DNA of 11,927 nucleotides from Klebsiella pneumoniae. GTDB taxonomy: Bacteria > Pseudomonadota > Gammaproteobacteria > Ga0077536. Both the position numbers and the translations under genes were made by a program. The DNA lies in assembly GCA_945873015.1 (NCBI GenBank), contig CAMCBY010000071.1, positions 1 through 11,927 on the forward strand. The letters run 5' to 3'. Under the pieces are notes generated by a model, which saw nothing but the letters and a program-made list of their open reading frames with translations, was not told where the DNA came from and searched no databases. Below, piece by piece: positions 1 through 5,997 of this stretch (its first letter is position 1; every line of letters begins with the position of its first letter).

Positions 1-342
1 ATGAGTTACGACGCCGCGAGCGACGCGCAGCATAGCTTCGCCCACGGTTTTGTACTGGACGGCGACAAGGTCTACGGCTGCACCGCCGGCAAGGTCATCG
101 TCACGCGCGATGGGATCTGGGGCGCTCATTATGAAATCCATGCCACCGATGAGCGTGGCACCGAACATCGTTTCCTCGGCGCGCCGGTCGCGTCCGGCCT
201 GTGGGAGCCCTATGGTTGTGTCGGCGTGCCGAATGTCATGAACCGTTATGTATCGTCCACTGGCCGGGTCGGCTACGGTGAGATTCAGGAAGGCTGGTTC
301 TACGATACTTATCTGCGTCTACGTGCGGCCGGCAAGCTGTAG
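1..342 (+). CDS. C-terminal part of a DUF7064-like (lipocalin/AttH-like) protein, 5' end not visible
   Basis: The reading frame is open from the first base of the window to a TAG at 340-342 and gives 113 residues. An ATG lies exactly at base 1, but nothing upstream is visible, so it may be internal to a longer protein. The sequence looks like a beta-strand-rich C-terminal domain: HSFAHGFVLDGDKVYG near residues 11-26, a HYEIHATDERGTEHRF strand-turn-strand around residues 42-57, and a terminal GRVGYGEIQEGWFYDTY near residues 88-104. A hydrophilic strand pair followed by a GYGE-type end is reminiscent of the DUF7064 half of roughly 330-residue DUF7065/DUF7064 proteins. Those proteins often sit beside phosphotransferase genes, and here the next gene is one. 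No catalytic residues can be named. The family call is from memory of the pattern; that this is a real coding tail is fairly secure from its frame and spacing to the next gene. Confidence 0.6.
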   Translation: MSYDAASDAQHSFAHGFVLDGDKVYGCTAGKVIVTRDGIWGAHYEIHATDERGTEHRFLGAPVASGLWEPYGCVGVPNVMNRYVSSTGRVGYGEIQEGWFYDTYLRLRAAGKL

Positions 343-357
343 AACTTGTCTGCCACT

Positions 358-1533
358 ATGAGCCGTGTGCAGGGAAACGTGCCGGGCGTGCCTTGCGAAC
401 GCGATGACATTGAATCGCGTATTGCCCATGTGCTGGCGCGCAAGATGGCACGGCGTGGTCAAGGCGGCTACGGCGCGCGCACTGTTGCCGAGGTCTCCGC
501 GCAGCTCGATGCCTTGTTTGCCCATGAGGGCCTGCGCGAGGTGCGCATAAGCGACCTCACGCGCATGACCGGTGGCGCCTCCAAGGAACAGTTCGCTTTC
601 ACCCTGCAACATGCCGACGCAGCCGCGCCCGAACGCCTGGTGCTGCGTATGGATCCGTGGATGGGCATCGTTGAAACCTGTCGCGGCCGCGAAGCGCAAT
701 TGTTAAAGGCTTTCGCCGGCGTGGTGCCGGTGCCACCGCTGCGTTTTGTCGACGCCGATGGCCTGCACTTAGGCCAGCCAGGGCTCATCACCGCGTGGGT
801 GAGTGGCAATACTGCGCCGACCGATATTCCGGCCAAGGCCGTCACCGGCGTCGGTATCCGTTTTGAACACTGGATAGCGCGACTCGCGCCGCAGTTCGTC
901 GCCAATCTCGCACGCATTCACGCCTTTGACTGGCGCCGCGCCGAGCTTACGTATTTCGATGCGCCCGCTCCTGGCACCACGCAGGCCGCACTGCGCCAGG
1001 TCAACTGGTGGTCACGCGTCTGGCAGCAGGATTTGGTTGAAGCCGATCCACTGGTGACCGTGGTGGGTCGCTGGCTGCGTGAACACGCCCCGGTATGCGA
1101 GCGACCGGTCGTGGTGCATGGCGACTATCGCATCGGCAACTTCATGTTCGTCGAGCCTGGCGGTGAATTCAGTGCGGTGCTGGATTGGGAGCTCGCGCAC
1201 CTTGGTGACTTTCACGAGGATCTCGCGTGGAGCGTGCAGCGCCTGTTCGGCACGCCGCGCGCCGATGGCGAGTTGCTGATCTCAGGGCTTATGCCGCGTG
1301 AAGCATTTTTTCAGCGTTATGCCGAGGCGGCCGGCGTGAGCATCAATCTCGACACTATTCGATACTACGAAATCCTGAACGCCTGGAAGTGCATCATCAT
1401 CAACAACAGTTCGGCCTGCTGCGCGGCGCGCGAAAGCCAGAGTCATCAGGATCTGGTGCTGACCTGGATGGCCTTCGGCTCGGCGGTATTCATGGCCCAA
1501 CTCGACGAATTGTTCAGCAGCGTAAAAGCATGA
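358..1533 (+). CDS. APH-fold phosphotransferase (ACAD10/LvaA-like kinase), copy 1
   Basis: This is a probable small-molecule kinase of the aminoglycoside-phosphotransferase fold, 391 residues from ATG 358. Visible motifs are a GGASK nucleotide loop (about 72-76), the Brenner motif HGDYRIGN with catalytic Asp256 and Asn261, and a metal-binding DWE at Asp276. VPVPP and VDADGLHL in the N-lobe are also seen in the minus-strand paralogue. Length matches bacterial ACAD10/11-type phosphotransferases rather than shorter antibiotic-resistance enzymes. These relatives are thought to phosphorylate hydroxylated acyl-CoAs or similar metabolites; the substrate here is unknown. A TTG at 346 would add four residues, but neither start has a clear ribosome-binding site; ATG is preferred as the commoner codon. 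The gene follows its upstream neighbour by 15 bases, and its TGA overlaps the next start as ATGA, so the two are probably translationally coupled. A true aminoglycoside-resistance role is unlikely in this catabolic setting. Confidence 0.88.
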   Translation: MSRVQGNVPGVPCERDDIESRIAHVLARKMARRGQGGYGARTVAEVSAQLDALFAHEGLREVRISDLTRMTGGASKEQFAFTLQHADAAAPERLVLRMDPWMGIVETCRGREAQLLKAFAGVVPVPPLRFVDADGLHLGQPGLITAWVSGNTAPTDIPAKAVTGVGIRFEHWIARLAPQFVANLARIHAFDWRRAELTYFDAPAPGTTQAALRQVNWWSRVWQQDLVEADPLVTVVGRWLREHAPVCERPVVVHGDYRIGNFMFVEPGGEFSAVLDWELAHLGDFHEDLAWSVQRLFGTPRADGELLISGLMPREAFFQRYAEAAGVSINLDTIRYYEILNAWKCIIINNSSACCAARESQSHQDLVLTWMAFGSAVFMAQLDELFSSVKA

Positions 1534-2048
1534 ATCCAGATATCGATTTACGTTTGCGCTCGGTCATGAAAGCGCTGTCCGACGTCATCCTGCCGGCGTT
1601 GCCAGCCGAGGAACGCTTGGCGCGCGACCAGACCCAGCTGGTGATGGGGCATCTCGCCATCATTGCCGAGCAATGGCAATACGCGCTCAAGTTCGAACTG
1701 GACAACCTCGCGCTGAGTTGTGAACTCGCCAGGGAACTGGCGGCGCTCAATGCCGACGCTGGGCCAGGTGATGACTTGAGCGCTGCGCTCGCCGTCGCCA
1801 CTACGGTGTCGAGCAGCGACTACCAAGCCGTCAGCCACGCGCACCGCGCGCTCAAGGCGGTCATCGACGGGCTGCTCACGGCGGGGCAGGCTGACACCGC
1901 CATGCCACCCTCGATGCTGGCGGCAGTGTTGCGCTACAACCAGCGGCGTGCGCCGCGTGAGCGCATCTGGCATCGCGCTGCAGGACTCGATCCCGATGCC
2001 GCGCAGTTGCCGGCCATCGGCACGTTGTTCGAACACCCGCCAGGCTGA
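1530..2048 (+). CDS. Small helical partner-like protein, copy 1 (possible LvaB/DUF6285-type)
   Basis: This 172-residue protein starts at ATG 1530 in an ATGA overlap with the kinase stop. It is predicted from composition to be mostly alpha-helical, with no signal peptide or membrane segment. Its N-terminus (DIDLRLRSVMKALSDVILPA, residues 4-23) and an LARDQTQLVMGHL stretch near residues 30-42 match the minus-strand protein at 3049-3552, as does the C-terminal LPAIGTL near residues 162-168. The two are therefore paralogues, each directly downstream of an APH-fold kinase. In P. putida the levulinate kinase LvaA needs a small partner, LvaB, and DUF6285 proteins often neighbour such kinases. An accessory-subunit role for this kinase is inferred by analogy only. 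No catalytic motif is visible. Coding status is secure because the paralogue conserves both sequence and position. Confidence 0.8.
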   Translation: MNPDIDLRLRSVMKALSDVILPALPAEERLARDQTQLVMGHLAIIAEQWQYALKFELDNLALSCELARELAALNADAGPGDDLSAALAVATTVSSSDYQAVSHAHRALKAVIDGLLTAGQADTAMPPSMLAAVLRYNQRRAPRERIWHRAAGLDPDAAQLPAIGTLFEHPPG

Positions 2049-2090
2049 ACCGTCCATCCACATTCAACTATTCCCGGAGAGCGACTCGTC

Positions 2091-2861
2091 ATGGAAAACC
2101 CAATGAATCTCGAAGGCCGCGTGATCATCGTCACCGGTGCTGCGCAAGGCATCGGTCGCGGTGTGGCACTGAAGGCCGCCAGCCTCGGTGCGCGGCTGGT
2201 GCTGGTTGATATCAACGGCGATAGCGCGCGTGAGACCGCCGAACTGGTGGGCGGCAGCGCCGATGTCTATATCGGCAGCGTCGCCGACCCGGCTTTCGTG
2301 CAAGGCATGGTCGAAGCGGTGGTCGATAAACACGGCACCATCAACGGGCTGTTCAATAACGCCGGCATCATTCGCACCGCGATGATTCACAAGATGTCGC
2401 TGGCCGACTGGCAGGCGGTCATCGACGTCAACTTGAGCGGCGTGTTCTATTGCCTGCAGGCGGTCGGTCGCCACATGATGGAACGGGCCGAAGCTGGCGA
2501 AGTGGCCTCACGTCGTATCGTCAACGTGTCATCGATAGCCGGACGTCGCGGCACTATCGGACAGATCAACTACGGCGCGGCGAAATCCGGCGTGCTCGGC
2601 ATCACCATGAGCGCGGCGCGCGAATGGGCGCGTTTCGGTATCGGCGTCAACAGCGTGTGTTTCGGTGCAGTCGAGACGCCGATGACGGAAGTCATCCGCA
2701 GCCCGAAATTCATCGAGCGCACCATGGCCGGCATCCCGATGGGCCGCATCGCGCAGCCGGCAGAAGTGGCCGAGCCTTGCTGTTTTCTGTTGTCGGATGC
2801 CGCCAGTTACATCACCGGCCAGCATTTGAATGTTGACGGTGGCGCCCAGATCGGCTTCTGA
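2091..2861 (+). CDS. Short-chain dehydrogenase/reductase (SDR), classical type
   Basis: This is a 256-residue cytosolic NAD(P)-dependent oxidoreductase interconverting an alcohol and a ketone on an unknown substrate. All classical SDR motifs are present: TGAAQGIG dinucleotide loop (residues 15-22), NNAG (89-92), and the catalytic set Ser148, Tyr161 and Lys165 in the YGAAK motif. Asp40 at the end of the second beta strand (LVLVD) predicts NAD(H) preference. The C-terminal NVDGG is typical. ATG 2091 has a GGAGA ribosome-binding site at 2076-2080; ATG 2103 is a weaker alternative that would shorten the N-terminus by four residues. It lies 42 bases after the small helical protein on the same strand, so it is probably the last gene of that operon. 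The order kinase, small protein, SDR resembles part of the levulinate lva cluster, where LvaD is an SDR. A REP palindrome begins three bases after its stop codon. Confidence 0.93.
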   Translation: MENPMNLEGRVIIVTGAAQGIGRGVALKAASLGARLVLVDINGDSARETAELVGGSADVYIGSVADPAFVQGMVEAVVDKHGTINGLFNNAGIIRTAMIHKMSLADWQAVIDVNLSGVFYCLQAVGRHMMERAEAGEVASRRIVNVSSIAGRRGTIGQINYGAAKSGVLGITMSAAREWARFGIGVNSVCFGAVETPMTEVIRSPKFIERTMAGIPMGRIAQPAEVAEPCCFLLSDAASYITGQHLNVDGGAQIGF

Positions 2862-2864
2862 CCT

Positions 2865-2886
2865 GTAGGTGCGAATTCATTCGCAC
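2865..2886 (+). repeat. REP family a, unit 1
   Basis: GTAG head at 2865-2868, then stem GTGCGAAT (2869-2876), loop TC (2877-2878) and perfect return stem ATTCGCAC (2879-2886). It begins three bases after the SDR stop codon. Confidence 0.85.
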
Positions 2887-2908
2887 ATTAAAAGGCGCGG
2901 CAGCGAGT

Positions 2909-2930
2909 GTCAGACTGAAGTCTGACCCAC
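2909..2930 (-). repeat. REP family b, unit 1 (inverted)
   Basis: Read on the minus strand this is a GTGG head (complement of 2927-2930) followed by stem GTCAGACT, loop TC and return stem AGTCTGAC. The stem is perfect. It has the same architecture as family a but an unrelated stem sequence. Confidence 0.85.
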
Positions 2931-2963
2931 AAGATTCTGGCAAGGCGCTGCCCCGTGATTTTT

Positions 2964-2985
2964 GTGGGTCAGACTTCAGTCTGAC
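2964..2985 (+). repeat. REP family b, unit 2
   Basis: GTGG head at 2964-2967, stem GTCAGACT (2968-2975), loop TC, return stem AGTCTGAC (2978-2985). It is identical to the inverted copy at 2909-2930, which suggests recent duplication or maintenance by pairing. Confidence 0.85.
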
Positions 2986-3030
2986 ATTGAAGAATCAGGC
3001 ACAGACCTCACCCACGGCCTCGTGCTGAAT

Positions 3031-3052
3031 GTGCGAATAAATCCGCACCTAC
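3031..3052 (-). repeat. REP family a, unit 2 (inverted, overlaps a stop codon)
   Basis: On the minus strand: GTAG head (complement of 3049-3052), stem GTGCGGAT, loop TT, return stem ATTCGCAC. One stem position is a G-T wobble, and two bases differ from unit 1 across the 26-base arm. The TAG of the head is also the stop codon of the minus-strand gene ending at 3049. Confidence 0.85.
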
Positions 3053-3552
3053 AGAAGATCTTCGATGGCGGGCAGGGTTTCCGGTTGGATCTCCCAGCCC
3101 TGGGGCGCGACCCAGGCGCGTTCGCGCAGCAGTTGCTGGTCGGCATGGGCCAGTACCAGCTGTGAAATGTGGGTGCGGGCTCCATCGTCGTCATCGCGAT
3201 AGCGGGCAGTGATGAGGTCGCCACTCAGGCGGCGCAACTCGCGTATCGCGCCCAGCACTTCGTCAGGCCCGGCCTGCGCGCGGCCCAGCACTTCGGCGCC
3301 GGCGCGGGTGGCGGCGCTGAGCGCACCATCGTCATACGCTGCCAGCGCGCGACACAGTTCCAGCAGCCGCGCCAGTTCATCGCAGTCATAGCGGAACTGC
3401 AAAGGCAGGCGCGCCGCCATCAGTTGCAACATGCCGATGGCCACCTGGGTTTGTTCAACGGCCAGTGGGTTGCTGCTGTCGACTGCCGGCAGCACTACTT
3501 CGGTCAAGGCGCGGATGACGGATTTCAGTTGAATGTCTTCGCGCAATTGCAT
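3049..3552 (-). CDS. Small helical partner-like protein, copy 2 (paralogue of the 1530-2048 gene)
   Basis: This 167-residue protein has ATG at 3550-3552 and a GGAG ribosome-binding site at 3561-3564, eight bases upstream. Residues 6-23 (DIQLKSVIRALTEVVLPA) closely match residues 4-23 of the plus-strand paralogue. A later LAVEQTQVAIGML and a C-terminal LPAIEDLL also align. It is rich in Leu, Ala, Arg and acidic residues, looks helical and soluble, and has no signal peptide or visible catalytic motif. It lies 21 bases downstream of an APH-fold kinase, the same order as in copy 1, which supports a kinase-associated role such as LvaB has for LvaA; this is inference. A run of acidic residues (RDDDDGA, about 118-124) marks a probable loop absent from copy 1. 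Its stop codon TAG falls inside the head of a REP unit, so the extreme C-terminus may have been reset by that repeat. Confidence 0.8.
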   Translation of the reverse strand: MQLREDIQLKSVIRALTEVVLPAVDSSNPLAVEQTQVAIGMLQLMAARLPLQFRYDCDELARLLELCRALAAYDDGALSAATRAGAEVLGRAQAGPDEVLGAIRELRRLSGDLITARYRDDDDGARTHISQLVLAHADQQLLRERAWVAPQGWEIQPETLPAIEDLL

Positions 3553-3573
3553 GGATGATTCTCCGCAGGTAGT

Positions 3574-4767
3574 TCAGGCTTGGGCCATGAGGGCGCGCAA
3601 TTCGGCGAGCAGCTTGGGCCCGATGCCGAGGATCCAGGCCATCAACACGTCTTGATGGGTCTTGCCATTGCGCGCAATGCGCCATGCCGTGCCGATGGCG
3701 ATCACGCCTTGCAGCCAGCCGCAGTAGATTTTGTAGTAATGCAGCGTGTCGGCATCGATGTGTATGCCGCACTCCTCGCTATAACGCGCCAGGAATTCGT
3801 GTTCCGGAATGAGGCCACCGACCAGCAAGGTTTTGCCGTCCTCGGCGTAGATGCCATAAGCGGGATTGACCACCCACGCGATGTCGAAATGCGGGTCGCC
3901 GATACGCGCCATTTCCCAATCGAGGATGGCGGTGATGCGCGCGTCGTGTTCGGTGAACAGAAAATTGCCCATGCGGTAGTCGCCATGCAGCAACACTGGC
4001 CGTGGGCAGGACGGCCGGTTGCGCCGCAGCCATGCGCAAGCGAGGCGCATCAGCGGAATGTCTTCGTCGGCATCTTCCTCCCACACCCGCTCCCAATGAT
4101 TGAGCGCGAGGTCTATCGAGGCGGTGCCGGGCGGCGGCATATCGAAGCTCGGCAAACGCGCGCCATCCAGCGGCGCGCCATGCACACGCGCAATGGCTGA
4201 GACAAATTGCGGCCCGAGGCTGTCGCGCCAGTGTGCGGCGAGACGTGTGCCCATGCCGGTGGCCTGACTGGTGGCGTCGCGCGGTTTGGTCACACCCGGC
4301 ATGAAGCCATAGATGATGGCGGGATAGGGCAGATGGTGTGCGTCGGCGTCCACCCAATACACTGGCGGCACCGGCACCACGCCCTGCATCGCCGCCAACA
4401 CTTCGAACTCGCGACGCCGACTGCTTTCCACCAGCGATTCGGCCGGTTGCATACGCAATACCATCGCGCTGGTCTGACGCTCCGAGCCGTGCGGTGCCCA
4501 TTCCAGGCTGAAGGCCATCTGCAGTTTGGATGCACCGCCGGTCAACCAGCGTGCGTCGCGGATGCTGAAGTCGTCGCCGATGTGCGCGCGTATCAGCGCG
4601 GCGCTGCCAGCCACCAACGCGTCGAGGCTTTGCGTGACATAACCGGCACCGGCGCGCAGCTCGAGCTTGCGCGTCAGTACCTGATCGATTTCGGCTTCGC
4701 ACGCAAAACGCGCGCGCAGTGCCGCAATCGCCGCCGGCGTCGGACAGTTTTTATCGTGCGGCAGCAC
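3574..4767 (-). CDS. APH-fold phosphotransferase (ACAD10/LvaA-like kinase), copy 2
   Basis: This is a 397-residue probable metabolite kinase, paralogous to the one at 358-1533. From GTG 4767 it shows TGGASK (about 76-81), VVPVPP, a Brenner motif HGDYRMGN with catalytic Asp263 and Asn268, and DWE with metal-binding Asp283. Shared blocks with copy 1 include VDADxHHL, QFV..ARxH, PPPGT-like and HGDYRxGNF. A longer reading from ATG 4827 would overlap the upstream gene by 77 bases. GTG 4767 is preferred because AAAGGAG lies ten bases upstream, the resulting N-terminus aligns in length with copy 1, and the overlap with the upstream gene falls to 17 bases. The gene is followed after 21 bases by the second small helical protein. 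Substrate unknown; a hydroxylated acyl-CoA or related catabolic intermediate is plausible from family knowledge. Confidence 0.88.
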   Translation of the reverse strand: MLPHDKNCPTPAAIAALRARFACEAEIDQVLTRKLELRAGAGYVTQSLDALVAGSAALIRAHIGDDFSIRDARWLTGGASKLQMAFSLEWAPHGSERQTSAMVLRMQPAESLVESSRRREFEVLAAMQGVVPVPPVYWVDADAHHLPYPAIIYGFMPGVTKPRDATSQATGMGTRLAAHWRDSLGPQFVSAIARVHGAPLDGARLPSFDMPPPGTASIDLALNHWERVWEEDADEDIPLMRLACAWLRRNRPSCPRPVLLHGDYRMGNFLFTEHDARITAILDWEMARIGDPHFDIAWVVNPAYGIYAEDGKTLLVGGLIPEHEFLARYSEECGIHIDADTLHYYKIYCGWLQGVIAIGTAWRIARNGKTHQDVLMAWILGIGPKLLAELRALMAQA

Positions 4768-5941
4768 CGAAGTAACGCTCCTTTGAGGCCGCCACTGCAG
4801 CCAGGGAATCGAGGTCGTGCACGGCATGCGCCATACGTTCGATAAAGGTCAGGCTGGCGGCACGCGGTTGCATGGCGGGCGCTTCGGGTGGCTGGCCGAG
4901 GGTGCCGGTCCACCACGCCAGTGCACCAAACATTTGTGCGCGATAGGCCAGCCAGGCGTCGTCGAAGTTGATGGCGGGCACGCCCTTCTGGTGCATGAGT
5001 TCGAGGTAGTACTTGAGCAAGTCTTGTTCCCACGCGCGGCGCTGTTCAACCGTCAGCGCGGTGGAAATGCCATAGGACAGGTCGCGACTCCAATGCCCCT
5101 TGCATGAGCACTGCCAGTCGGTCAGGCCCATACGGTCCGGCGCTGCCACATACCAGTTCTTCAAATGCACATCGGAGTGCACCAGCATGCGCGGCAGTTT
5201 GCTGTGCAGCGCGATGGCATCGACGGTAGCCGGCCAGATCTCTGATTCATGTTTGAACAGATCCGCCGGAATCACTTCGCGTGCTTCGGCAAAACCGCGC
5301 TGACAGGCCTGTTCGAAGCCCGCTTCCTTGGCGGTGATGGCGAAGTAGTCTTCCCAGGTATTCCACGGTGCGAGTGTGGTGTTGAGTTCAGGGCTTTCGT
5401 AATAGGCCGCATGCACCGACGACAGCACACGCATCTGGCTGCGCGCGAGTTCCAAGGTCATGGGTGTCGAATAATTGCAGAATTCCACTTCGCCGGCGAT
5501 GTCGCGCATGATGACGATAGAGTTCAGCGAGTTCGGATTGAAGCGCGCATGCAGACACACCGGCGCCTCGATATCGAGTTTCGGTCGCACGGCCTGAAAG
5601 AACGTCACTTCCGCTTCAATGCCGCCATTCATGCCGATGATGAAGCGGTTCTCGAGATGCTGGGTGGACTTGCCGAACACCGTCGCCGGCAAACCGGCAG
5701 CGCGGCCGGCTTCGTTGTATTCGAGAAAAATGCGGCGACGGCTGGCGGTGCCTTCGTCTTTGGTGTCGAGGCGATAGGCGGTCACCTGCTCGGCTTTACC
5801 CGCGCCGACCAGGATGTCGGTCAACCATTCCGGCGTAATCAAGTCCCACGACATCGGAATTTCTTCGCGGTTGTAAACCTTGCTGGCATTGGCGGCTTCC
5901 TGTTCGTAGGCGGCCTTGATCTGTTCGAAGCTGAGTCCCAT
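4751..5941 (-). CDS. Ecdysteroid-kinase-like (EcKL/CHK-type) phosphotransferase
   Basis: This 396-residue protein has a kinase-like fold but is clearly distinct from the two neighbouring APH-type kinases. Motifs: VFGKS around residues 88-92 (possible nucleotide-binding Lys91), a variant Brenner motif LVHSDVHLKN with Asp257 and Asn262 (Ser replaces the usual Gly of HGD), and LTDWQ with metal-ligand candidate Asp275, followed by RDLSYG. The DWQ form and DLSY following it resemble EcKinase/CHK-like proteins, which phosphorylate hydroxyl groups of steroids and small molecules in animals and have bacterial relatives of unknown substrate. ATG 5941 is supported by AGGGG nine bases upstream; Met30 is an alternative. 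It lies 56 bases downstream of the TetR gene and overlaps the next kinase, so it is in the same operon. No small helical partner follows it directly. Confidence 0.82.
   Translation of the reverse strand: MGLSFEQIKAAYEQEAANASKVYNREEIPMSWDLITPEWLTDILVGAGKAEQVTAYRLDTKDEGTASRRRIFLEYNEAGRAAGLPATVFGKSTQHLENRFIIGMNGGIEAEVTFFQAVRPKLDIEAPVCLHARFNPNSLNSIVIMRDIAGEVEFCNYSTPMTLELARSQMRVLSSVHAAYYESPELNTTLAPWNTWEDYFAITAKEAGFEQACQRGFAEAREVIPADLFKHESEIWPATVDAIALHSKLPRMLVHSDVHLKNWYVAAPDRMGLTDWQCSCKGHWSRDLSYGISTALTVEQRRAWEQDLLKYYLELMHQKGVPAINFDDAWLAYRAQMFGALAWWTGTLGQPPEAPAMQPRAASLTFIERMAHAVHDLDSLAAVAASKERYFGAAAR
4778..4784 (-). promoter_or_regulatory. Ribosome-binding site deciding GTG start at 4767
   Basis: On the minus strand this reads AAAGGAG, ten bases before GTG 4767, and lies inside the last codons of the upstream kinase. 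It argues against the longer ATG start at 4827 and implies translational coupling. Confidence 0.6.
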
Positions 5942-5957
5942 GACCTATTTCCCCTGT

Positions 5958-5977
5958 GGCGCCCTGCTGAGGGCGTC
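5958..5977. other. Stem-loop in the TetR-kinase gap
   Basis: CGCCCT (5960-5965) pairs with AGGGCG (5970-5975) around a GCTG loop, extended by one wobble and one G-C pair to 5958/5977. On the transcribed minus strand no U-run follows, so it is not a convincing intrinsic terminator. It sits just before the kinase ribosome-binding site and could be a processing or attenuation hairpin, or chance. Confidence 0.35.
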
Positions 5978-5997
5978 GATTGTTTTGAATGGCGTTG

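Larger units (their letters stand above)
2864..3053. repeat. Nested REP island (two REP families, order a+ b- b+ a-)
   Basis: This non-coding gap between convergent genes is built of two nested inverted repeats. The outer arms, 2864-2889 and 3028-3053, are 26 bases each and match at 24 positions. The inner arms, 2908-2932 and 2962-2986, are perfect 25-base inverted copies. Each arm contains one REP-type unit: a GTAG or GTGG head followed by an 8-base stem, 2-base loop and 8-base stem. Known REP sequences dispersed by RAYT (TnpA-REP) transposases have this GTRG-plus-palindrome architecture and often occur as inverted pairs. Fold-back of the inner pair would give a 25-bp stem with a 29-base loop. 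It may act as a bidirectional terminator or mRNA-stabilising structure for the convergent transcripts. A 190-bp MITE with 26-bp terminal repeats is an alternative, but no target-site duplication is evident at its edges. Confidence 0.9.

Noticed and set aside
2864..3053. CRISPR-like array
   Set aside because: Only two copies per repeat type, in inverted orientation, with internal dyad symmetry and GTRG heads; spacers are irregular (22, 33 and 44 bases), which fits REP units rather than CRISPR.
3580..4200. 206-codon plus-strand frame opposite the second APH kinase
   Set aside because: Shadow frame; the minus strand encodes the intact Brenner and DWE motifs.
358..5941. Aminoglycoside-resistance genes
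   Set aside because: The kinases share the APH fold but have ACAD10/LvaA- or EcKL-like length and motifs, a metabolic gene context and no mobile-element association.
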